Shown here: positions 21,701 to 33,700 of the stretch, piece by piece
How the letters are laid out: each line of letters begins with the position of its first letter
Position numbering within the stretch: the stretch's first letter is position 1
DNA from: Hirundichthys speculiger
Taxonomy: Eukaryota > Chordata > Actinopteri > Beloniformes > Exocoetidae
Reading direction: 5' to 3'
Assembly (NCBI GenBank): GCA_018398805.1
Contig: JAGFBZ010000677.1
Coordinates: forward strand, 1 to 64,000
DNA length: 64,000 nt
The notes under the pieces: generated by a model
Told to the model about the DNA's origin: nothing
Seen by the model: only the letters and a program-made list of their open reading frames with translations
The model's database searches: none
Translations under genes and position numbers: made by a program

Positions 21701-24700
21701 GTCAGGGACTCGAAGTGGGCGTGGTTAACGCAGAAACATCGTCGTTAGGTTGTGGAGCGATGAACGGTTCAGAGCGGGGGTCTCCAAGTCCTGCACGTCT
21801 TAGATGTTTCCCTGCTTCAGAATCTAATGAGTGGGTCGTTAACAGACCTGGATGAGCAGCCGGTGGTGATCCAGTCGTTAGGATCAGGTGTGCTGAAGCA
21901 GGGAAACATCTGAGACAGGGATGTCAGACTCATTTTCACTGAGGGCCACATCAGCATCATGGCTGCCCTCGAAGGGCCAGATTGACAGCATGAATGTAAC
22001 AAAATCCAATATAAATCAAAATAAATTAAACAACACCTTATTATAATGTTAAATAACGGTTTCTCTACTCATTATGTATTCAAGTTTCAACTATTCAACT
22101 CATTATTATATTAAACTAAGGGTTTGTGGCTGTAAGAAGCGGAAGCGACACCCTCACTGTCGTGTCTCTTTAACTGTCTTGTCTTTAAATGTTTCACTGC
22201 TGGTGTTTTTTTAGTCCTCTCTGACGAAATCAGGATTTAAGATGTTGATAAATACGTTAGAATAACGACTCCACCTGAACGACAACATCGATGATGTCAC
22301 CATCAAAAAAAAGAAAAAGTCTGCTATAAGATTAAATTGCATATACATACTAGATGGTTTTGCTAGATGATGGCACTAACCTGAATGTAAATGCAGACAC
22401 AAAAAAAAAAAAAAGAAGCGTAAACGATTTTTTGTTTTTCTTGCGGGCTAAATTTAGCATACTTAGCTCCGTGTTCGCTGTCAAAATGCCGACACAGATT
22501 AAACTCTTTCACAACTGAAACCCACCTCATAACACAAAAGACATACTGTTATTTCACCTTGAGTTATAAACTTGTAATTGTTTCCCGTCGTTCATGAAAC
22601 TGCCTTCCTTGTGCTTCAATTTTTCTTTTCTTTAACATGTTCGTTTGGGTTTAGTTTGTAGAGGTTTTTAAGTCCATCAGTTCTGAAAAATCGTCTTGCA
22701 AGGAGCTACCGTTTTCATTGTGGGGTAACAACGAAATGCATGATGGGAGATGTAGTTTATTGTCAATATGTGCTTTAAAGTGGTGTAAGCTTATTTTAAG
22801 ATTTAAAATATTGGTTTAAAATTTAAGCCAATAATGCCCAAGCTCTCGAGGGCCACATAAAATGACGTGGCGGGCCACATTTGGACCGCGGGCCTTGTGT
22901 TTGACTCATGTGATCTAAGAGGCTCCGCTGGTCGAGGCGCAGAGGAAGTACAAAAATCTAGACAACACACCTTGTGAGACGTATAAAGACAAACAGCTCA
23001 TAGTTCACGTAAAGAGGTGACCTAGCATCCTTGGTCATTCCTCTGCCTTCACTCCAGAGCTCATGGATACCCTGCAGAATGTCTGCAGGACCACACATGG
23101 AGCTTTGGAGAGGTCTTTAATGGCAGAATGGCTAGCAGCTCCCCCCACTTTCACTAGAGTCCAACAGATCATCTTCTGATCCAGCTCCAAATTAGGGTTA
23201 GGGGTTAGGGTTAGGGGTTAGGCATGCCAAAATTTGACAAACACAAAAATAAAATAAAAAATGAATCAGGACAATGGATGATGGCGATTCTGGATGTGAA
23301 GTAAGAAGAGAAGATATTTCTACCGCTCAGCGCCCGCGGGCAAACTTCAGCTTCGGGGCTGTTAGCGCGCTAGCCATGCGAGGTGTTAATGCGGTCACAG
23401 CAGACACCAGAGGGCAGCACTGTGCAGGAACGACCACAGGATGACAGTTAGTGGCCGTGCCGACAGGCAGCACTGCCGGCTGGAGGACGCTACAACACCA
23501 CAAACAGACTAGAGAAAAAAAAAAAAGGTAAGTTAGGAAGTGAACCAGAGAAAACCAGGGATTACAGAGCACAGCTATCACTTTACAGCTTCTTATAGGA
23601 TATCAGCTGCGACTGAGAGGTTTGGGAAGGTGGCACAGCTGCGCTATTACAAGAGGGAACAAAGGAAAAACGTTACCTGTCTCGTAACCTTTAGACAAGT
23701 CATCCTTAAACTGGGAGCATTAACTCGAAGGTGGGATTTATGAATACTTCAAATGAGAAATATAAAGTCTCTGTGCCAACAAGAGTTCACCAAATGTACC
23801 GTTTGAACAGACATGCTGAGCGAAGAGTGACACGAAGGCGTACCTTCTCTCCCGGAGTTTTTCAATGTACTCGAACTTTGGGGTGAGTGCTCCGTTAGAG
23901 GTGATGACGGCCTTGAATAGAAAAAAAAAAAAGAAAAGAAACAAATAAAAGCACTGCATCAAATCCCACTTCATTAAGCGCTCAGCACAGAAGTGAAACC
24001 GTCCGGTGACGCACGTGTCGTGACCCAACTCGACTCCTTCGGTCGTTAGGATACTAAAATAATGTCACATCTGGATCTGTCCCCACGTTCATCATTACTA
24101 ATAAATAAAGTACATCTATCTATCTATTACAGGCTGAAACGTCTTATAATCTTCAGTATTGTCCTTCGTTGCAGTCTCTAAACTGTTTTTAAAATACAGT
24201 AGTGGGAAAAAACCCTGATATTTCTAAGACATGTTCAGTGCAAACAGTAGCTCCTGAGGTCACGTTTAAATCTGCCAGATGTAGTGTAATATGTGAGAAT
24301 AAAGTCCCAAAACACAGACAGATGAATCTGTTACAGTGTTGCTCTGAGCATTTATAATTGACCTTTTGGTAAGCACCGCCCCCTTCCTAGTTACTGTTGC
24401 TAGGTCGGACAAACTTGCTGCTCCTGCGTTAAGGACTGTGTTAATTCGCTATTTTTCCAATGTGTATCATCAGTGTTAATATTATACTAGAATAACTCCA
24501 TGGTGAAATATTGCTGCTGGGGACCTGCAACAGTGACTCGAGGTGTCCAGAACATTTGGAGGGACATTTTTATTCTCTTTCCCAAACCAAAACAAACGCT
24601 GGAAAACTGCAGGCTTTGGTTCAGTTATGTGTCCGTCCACACAAGCAACTGAACGTGGGGAAAGTTACAAAACACGCCTACATTTACTCCAAGGTAAGTT

Positions 24701-27700
24701 AGCTTTGTTTATTAGATGATTGATTTAACCACCGTTTAGTAAAAGTAATATGATTTAGCAGCAGGGAGGGTGCTGAGTGAAAACATCTCTGTAAGCATTC
24801 CGGCTAGCTCGCTAGCCAACTATAAGCCTGCCTCGTTGTTTACAAATATATATGACCCTGGATATTTATTTTGTTAGGTATAAGGCGAGGGTAGTGATGT
24901 TAACGTCACTTTATTAATTATATTAATTAGGGCTGGGCAAGTTAAAGCATTATTATTGTGTTAACTCATTAATTTAAATTATTTTATCGCGTGTTAACAC
25001 ATGTTCCTCACATGCTTTTGTTTTGAAAACTCTGTTACTGGCTGCTGCAGAACCGGAAGACAATTGGCAGGTAAACAATGCAGAAAAGCTAAAACAGACA
25101 TGGAGAACGGTAAAAATCTGTGAACTTTACAGTTCGGGTAGCAACTCAGGTAGCAATATTAACAATTCTGTCAGAAAAAAAAATTCTGGACTGTAACAAA
25201 ACTTTCTCGTCATTCCTCCATGTTCCATCAGAGCTGCTCCATGTGTTCACTGTCCTGCTGTTCTCTAGCTGGTTACTGCAGTGCAGCTCCATCTAGTGGC
25301 ACAGATGTGTAATGACAACAGAAAGTCCAGTCCTCGATTATAAAATAAATTCAGTTCTGTGGCCCGTTTTTATTTTCATATTTTTGATCCAAGTCTAAAA
25401 TTGAAATATAAAAAAAAACAAAAAACTTAATAAAATGTTACTTTTTAATTTTCTTTATTTTTGATTGACAATTGAATATGGAAAGAATGAATGATACGCA
25501 GATTGGTAAAGTTACTGAACTTTAACATGGACATTTTCATTTTAAAGTTCTCCCAGACGGAGGATTCAACAGAAACAAGGTTATTTGTAATAACTGACAA
25601 GTTGAACTCCCCGTTAAAAGTTTCTGCTGTTACCTCAGAAATTACCTGTTTTAATGTTCTGATTGTGCTGAGACACAATCATTTTGTTGGATTTTGTTTG
25701 TTGACTTTTTTTCACCCTTTACAAAAACAGCATATTGGTGCCTTGGCATTAATATGCCAAATGAGATTTACACTAAATCTGTGTTACTGACAAGTGCTGA
25801 TGTTAAAAGTGTTTGAACAACAAATGTTAAGACACTTTAGTTCATATGGCAGCAGAACATTTCAATAAAAGTGACCTTTACACTACTTTTGAATTCATTA
25901 TTTGATTTTGCGTATACAATGCGATTAATCATGATTAATCAGGGAAATCATGCGATTAATCACGATTAAAAATTTTAATCGTTGCCTAGCCCTAATATTA
26001 ATACAATGCTGCGACTGTCTGATGTTAACATAGCTCTGGTGTGGGACAGACCTATGGACCAGAGCTAATGCTAACAGAGAACTCATCACCCTCCCTGCCG
26101 CTAAATCATATCATTACTTTTACTAAACGATGGTTAAATCAATCATCTAACAAACAAAGTAAACTTACCTTGAAGTAAATGTAGGTGTGTTTTGTAACTT
26201 TCCCCACGTTCAGTTGTGGACGGACACAACTTAACCTACAGCGTTTGTTTTGGTGTTTTGGGCAAAGGGAATAGAAATGTCCCTCCAAATGTTCTGGACA
26301 CCTCGAGTCACTGTTGCAGGTCCCCAGCAGCAATATTTCACCATGGAGTTATTATAGTATAATATTAACACTGATGTTACACGTCGGAAAAATAGCGAAT
26401 TAACACAGTCCTTAACGCAGGAGCTGCAAGTTTGTCCGACCTAGCAACAGTAACTAGGGAGGGGGCGGTGCTTAGCGAAAAGTCAATTGATTTAAATCAT
26501 TCACAGGCCTCCGTCAAACATATTCACTCCTCCTGGCTGGAGTAGATGGTACAAAAACGGCCCGTTATAATTTGATTTTTGGCAGAAGACGCTCAGGAAA
26601 TGAAGCGTGCCATGTCCGCTCAGGAGGACCTGCTCAGGTCGGACCGGCTCTGCAGCACGGCTCGCCTGTCCTCCTCAGGAGTTTCAGGGTCAGACGAGCG
26701 TATTTATGAACCCACGGCAGAGATCGCTGGTCTCTCAGTGCAGAAGTCGAGTCGAGTCACGTCATTTAATGACTTCATGACGGACTACGAGCACCATTAA
26801 ACCACTTACGTCTCTGACTTGGGGGCTGAACTCCTCCTCCTCCAGTGGTCTGGTGGCGTCCGAGGGAAGCTGGTGATGAAAAGACCCAAAAGCTTACTCG
26901 TGAAACGGAAAACGGCGCGGAGCAGAAGCATGCCTGCCGACGGGAACCGTTTTGCTTGTCGCGGCGCTCTCCCACAGCAAGTCCGAGCCGAAGTCCCGGA
27001 CAGAAAGCACCACAGGACGATGCAAAGGGCACGTCACCTAAAAACCCAGAGGGCTCACCATCTCCCAGATGTACGGGAAGAGTCTGTCTCCAAAGTACTC
27101 GGTGGCTTCGATGGGCAGCTGAGCGGGAAGGTTGTCGATGGAGCACATGAGGATGCCGTTTCCCTCCACGCTGCCGAGACCAGAGACAATCAGAGGGTTT
27201 TAGGGTTAGGGTATTTGCATTTGGCGAAACGATAAGAAAATATCAAAGCTTGGTCGTTACGACGCACGATCACGAGACGGACAAAGGAGACTTCTGAGGA
27301 CCTACAGACTAGTGCTGGGCGGTATACCAGTTCATACCGAATACCGGTGTTTATTTTTCTTATGATGTGAATTTTTCATATACCGTAATACCAGTGAGTA
27401 TGTACTGTAGCGTACACAACGTTGGGAACGCCGCGCGGCGGAACATAAGTGCCACAGAACATTGTTTGACAGGGGACTGTTTTGCAGTTGCACTGGAGGC
27501 ACAACACGCTACTAGTTTCTGGTTAAACGGTGATGGCTGCAAACAGCGAAAGTCCCGAAGTGGAAGCTCCAGAACGGCAACATGAGACTGAGGAACTTCT
27601 TCCTAAACCAGGAGCCGTGTCTGTCGTGTGGAAGTTCTTTGGATTTAAAAAAGACGACGTCCAACAAACTACAATAATCTGCAAATGTTGCTGAGCTAAA

Positions 27701-30700
27701 GTTGTAGCCGCGGGAGGCTACACCAGGCTGGTGTTGCCTTCCATGGCTACAACATTAGAACGTTGTTTACATTGTGTAGTTAATGTTGATTTTTTTACAA
27801 AATGTTTTTTTTTTTTAAGTTGTTTGCAAAATGTGAAAAATAAAAGGGTTCTGTATTTTAACTGCAACTATCATCATTCTGATTCCTTCACTTAATTAGA
27901 ATCACGAGTGCCACCTCTTTGTAAATAGTATCATTTTGTGAGGCCATGCAAACCTGTATTAATACTAGTGTAGATATGAATGTTTTTCTACAATATTCAC
28001 TCCTCGTGACAGTAAAATAGGTCATTCTAAGACAATTTACTGCAGCAATTCCTCTAAATGATTAGAAAATGTGATTAACACCCAGTTGTGCCTTAAAAAA
28101 AAATACCGTGAAACCGATATAACAGAATACCGTGATATAAATTTTTGGTCATACCGCCCAGCACTACTACAGACAGACAGAATAAGTAGAAATGATGATT
28201 TTTTTTGTAAATCTCTAAACCATCTGAACACCAGGCCCCACTTACCGGTCTGGGAACTGCTCAAGGTCATCAGCATCGCTCAAACACACTTATTCAACAC
28301 AGAAACCCTCCAGTCATTAACTAGCGCAGCTCAAGACCTGGAAGACTCCCAAAACTAATCCAAGATTTTCTCCAGCGAAACTGGAAAAAAAAAGAGACTC
28401 CCTTATACTGCTTTAAAGCTGCAGCAGCTGCTGTGTTAGGAGCAAGGCCAGATGTGTCTGTAGCTTCACCGCGTCCAGTGACGGCTGCACCGTTCTGCTC
28501 TGATACAACGGCGGGACTTCTGTTGCTCCAGAGGTCACTGGCAGAGCCATAACCGTAGTGCTGCTGCTTTGTACCAGTGTTAATACAGAAATACCAGTAA
28601 TAATAATAATAATAACACAGTTGAAGGTCGGGGTGAGTCTGTGTACGCTTTGATACCTCAGAGCTACAGTTGGAAACTTCACACAGGCCGAATGATGCAG
28701 CATTTTATTTTGTACAATAGTTTTATTAAATCACGACCATCCGATGAGACAAAATACTTTAAATTAAGAAGTTAAAAAAAAGCTCTCTTTTTTAAGGCAT
28801 CTCTAATGCTCTAATACTCTAATATTCTACAACAAAACGAGGAGGAAAACAAAGGCACAGGTGCGTCTATGAAAGATCTGTAATCTCTGACATCTGGCTA
28901 CGGATGTGCAAACCTTTGCAGGGGATATCAGCTAAGGGTGAGTATTGGCAAGGACCTCGCAATACGATATGTATCATGATACTTGGGTCACGATATGATA
29001 TTATCATGATAATATCATATCGTGACCCAGGTATCATTATAATATCGTATCGTGATACTTGGGTCACAATACGATAATATCATGATAATATCATATTGTG
29101 AAACTTGGGTCACGATATGATATTATCATGATAATATCTTATCGTGACATGTGACCCAGGTATCGTAGATCATCGTATATCGATGATATATGATATATCG
29201 TGATATCGTGACCCAAGTATCGATATGACCCTATCATGATAATAGCGTATTGACCAAGTATCGTGATATCATGATATCATCGATATATCATGATGATCAT
29301 ATATCAATATTCTACCCAGTTAATATCAAAATTAAAAGTAGAGATGAAAAATCAAGTTGCTGTATATGTTCATCAGATGATATTGATCATTCAGAGGACA
29401 TATTGAGTCAAAACTATTTGCTTCAAAACAACCTATTTATTGTTTATTATTAGTGTTTTTACACATTTAAGTATTTTCCTAAAAAATCGATATTAGGAGC
29501 TGAAAAATCGAAATTACATAGGGCGGCCGAAAATCGTGATATATTGCCAAATCGATTTTTTTTCCACACCCGTAATATCAGCGAGAGCACACACGCCAAC
29601 TGTACCTGTCGTGATCGATGTGCTGGTCGGCGTCGTACATGCAGAACGGTTTGTCGATGGTGGTGCACTCGTTCATGAACTCGATGGAGCCTCCGGTGTC
29701 CGCAGATATGTCGCAGATGGCCAGCAGCCTGCGAAGAGAGAGGCTTAACCGTCACGGCGCAAACATGACTGAAAGTCTCCTGGAAGCAGGAAGCGGTTAT
29801 TCATGGTCGTCGTATCGTCGTCTTCCGCTGAATTAACTGTCAAACAGGAAACATGGCTGCGCTACAGTCGCTCAGGCGACGCTCGCTGCAGGCGCTCTTA
29901 CTTGTGAGGCAACGCCGGCGAGCCGTCGTCGTCCACAGATGAGGATTTCAGAGGTCTTATGAGCTTCTGGGCGTCCAGTCGTCTGAGCAGTCTGGGGGTG
30001 TGGGGGTCCCAGTAAATGCCGTTGATCAGACAGGTTGTGTAGGGCGCCACCTGTGGTGAACAACACACGCCTCAATGCTCTCTCCTGTGTCATAAAGCGA
30101 GGACAGAAAAGAAGCTCGTCCAAGGGATTGAATGAAAATGGAGACGGCCACAGAGTTGAACAGTTATGAGGCCATTTCTGGACAAACGTGGAGACCGTTA
30201 TACTTGGATATATAACAGTTAACAGGGTAACACAAGGAGCTTCCTGAGGAAAAGCTAAACTCTAAACCACCTCCAGGGCCTCAACTGGAACATCTCCAGT
30301 AGAAGACTGGTCTGACTGTACGTAAACAAATGTATTTTAGTCACATTTCTCATTACAGGGACATCCACCCATCATTCTGGTTTAAATCAATCAATCAAAC
30401 GTGGGAGGATCTAGGTCTCTGTTGACACATTAACCAACCCTCCTGACTAGCGATACACTAATCTCGCGAAACGATATGATACACAATATTCGGCTCACGA
30501 TACGATATATATCAATATTCATCTTACAATACATTTACATCATTTTCTGAAAGATTTTCGAGGGACAAAGTGATTTTGGTGACATCTTGTGAGTGTTCCA
30601 ATGACTTTGTTTGAATTAACTGAACTGAAAGCATCAATTACACATTATATGGCTGACAGGCAGCTTGCAAATGCTGGACAAAATGAATAAAAGATGTGTT

Positions 30701-33700
30701 GAGAAAAATAGTTTCACTTATTTAAACAGTGCAAATTGTTGCTTGCAAGCTTTTAAAGGTGGGACGCGGGGGGTTTTGAAAGAAGCTTAGAATGTCGATA
30801 CCTGCTACCTGGTAAAAATCTGTGAACTTTACAGATCAGGTAGCAACTCAGGTAGCAATATTAACAATTTTGTCTAAAAAAAAAAAAAATTCTGGACTGC
30901 AACAAAACTTTGGCGTCATTCCTCCATGTTCCATCAGATCTGCTCCATGTGTTCACTGTCCTGCTGTTCTCTAGCTGGTTACTGCAGCGTTTTTCGTTTT
31001 TTGGTGTTAGATTAAAAAACGAAAAACGTAATAAAATGTCACTTTTAAATTTTTTTTTTTACTTTGATTGATACGCAGATTGATAAAGTTACTGAAATTT
31101 AACATGGATATTTTCATTGTAAAGTTCTCCCAGACGGAGGATTCAACAGAAACAAGGTTATTTGTAACAACTGACAAGTTGAACTCCCCGTTAAAAGTTT
31201 CTGCTGTTACCTCAGAAATTACCTGTTTTAATGTTCTGATTGTGGCTCAGGATTTTGTTGGTAGACTTTTTTTTATTTTTCATAAAAAAAACAGAACGAC
31301 ATTAATCCCCTGCCTGTGGCAATAAGCTTTATTTTATTTTACATTTTTTAAGATGAGATTTACACTAAATATGTGTTACTGACAAGTGCTGATGTTAAAA
31401 GTGTTTGAACAACAAATGTTATGACTCTTTAGTTCATATGGCAGCAGAACATTTAAATAAAAGTGTCTCTTACACTACTTTTGAATTCATTATTTGATTT
31501 TGCGTATACAATGCGATTAATTGTGATTAATCAGGGAAATAATGCGATTAATCGCAATTAAAAATTTTAATCGTTGCCCAGCCCTAATATTTAACAAAAC
31601 ACTAAACCAAGTGTCAAGCTCCATTTGATGTCAGAATTTATAATCTCTGTAGGGAATATTTCTGAACATAAATGGTCGATAGTAATGATGAAGACACGTA
31701 AATAAAAACCACAGCTTATATTGATTAACAAGGACTGTTTGAGCCGTTATTTCTACACTAATGTGACACGTTCTCTGCAGCACCGACACGACTTCACTGA
31801 AGATGACACCTCAGACTGACTGACAGCAGCAGGCGGGAGGTCGTGGACCGGGAGTGTTGTAACAGGGTTAGTTCGCCGGTGGGACACAAGCACAACAAAA
31901 ACACTCACGCTGGTCCTGAAGTGGGAGGTGTACAGCTCCGGATGGTTCTCGTACTCCATGGGGTCGTAGATGCCGTCGCTCTTCCTCATCAGGTGGTGGT
32001 GTCGGCTCAGGACGGTGGCGTAAACCTTGGTCATGTCTGCCGAGAAAATACACAATCACAAGTGCACAAATATTGAGTTGGGTCCAGAAGTATTTGGACA
32101 GTGTCTTTACCAACCACCACAGCGGGTCGTGAAGTGAAACATTCCAGATGTGATCCAAGTGTAAGAGGAGGGGTGAACGATAACTATCGGGCCGATAACA
32201 GGAAATTATGACTTCATTCCGATAAGTCCCATATCACGACAAATAGCCCCGATAACATGTATTTTTGTCAACACGGCAGTGCCTCGCTCCCTCTGAGCCT
32301 TCAAGTTCAAGTGACGTCGGCATAATCAGAAAAACGATTTCTCAATCAGGAAAATCAAGAATACTCCCTCATGCTAGAAAACAACTCGTTAACTCGGTCA
32401 TAATTTTAGTAGTTGCTGACTTGAATTGATATTCACAGTATTTTCCCACATGTTGCGCATAAAAAAGAAAAAAAAATAGAAAAGGCTGAAAGAACGACTA
32501 GCAAACGAGGGAACGTCGGAATTTACATTACACATTGAATGCAGCATGCATTATTCTGATCACAACATGGCGGCGTGGAACTTCGTTAAAGTTTCAGAAG
32601 AAGATAGTTTGGTGGTTATTTGTGACGAATCCGAGTGAATTCTACGAGGAGGGAAGCACAAGCTTTAATACATAAAACCTGATCAGCCACCTACAACATA
32701 ACAATCGCTTCCATGGAGTTTTGAAATCACGCTAATGTGAGCTAACGGAAGCTATTGCTAACGTGCGCAAGCCAGTAGCAGTCTCTCCTCTCCTCTTCCT
32801 CATCTCTCTCATCTAAAGCTTCCATGAGATAAAAAAAAAAACAAAAAAATCAGTGAACCTCATTTACTTTAATTAAAGGTATTAATTTAAATGGAACCAC
32901 AAGCCAAAATCCTTTAAATGTTAATATTTTTCAGTTTGTAATTCTGATGCATGTATTGCCATCAGTTCAAGGAGAATTTATTTTTTATATCAGTCAGTAA
33001 TGAACCTTATTTAAGTTAATGTGAGATATTAAATAGGTTTGTTTGATAGCTTTATGAAAATGTTTGAGAGGCTTGACAGTAGTTTTTCAATGCAGGGATG
33101 TCAACAGGTAACTGGGAAAAACTCTGAAGTGGTTTGCGAAGAAAATTTTGAATAAGTATTTTGAATAATAAAATATATAAACATCTCTCCTGTGAATTTA
33201 AAGGTAATTGAGAAGGTATATATTTTAAAGTTGGTCATCATGGTGGTACTCAGAGAGCTGAACAGTTTCTGGTGGTTCGCAGGATTAAAAGTTTGACAAC
33301 CACTGATATAAGTCATAGATTCATTATTACTGCTGGTAGTTCTTTCATCGCAACAACTTGATGGAAAATGACCTGAAATCATCCATTTGATAGGTCTGGC
33401 GACATGATTACTAATTTTTTCAGCATTTGACAACCATGGAGCATGGTGAATCACCGGTCGCAGTGTGATTTTTTTCACCTAATTTCATATCAAATTCTAG
33501 TGTTTTCATCCACCAAAACAAGAAAGGGAGAAGTAATATCAGAAAATATGTGCTTCGGGCTTACTTTGACCATTGATTCGGCTGTGATGGCAGCTGAGGA
33601 CCCGGATTTCATTGGATTCCCCAAAGCTATGTCAACAAGACAGATAATGACGTCAGCTGGACCAAAGGCTCAGTGCGCATGCCCTGGTCTTGGCATAATT

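Noticed and set aside
23191..23222. Interstitial telomere repeat (TTAGGG)
   Set aside because: Only about four imperfect units (ttaggg, ttagggg), too few to claim a telomeric relic.
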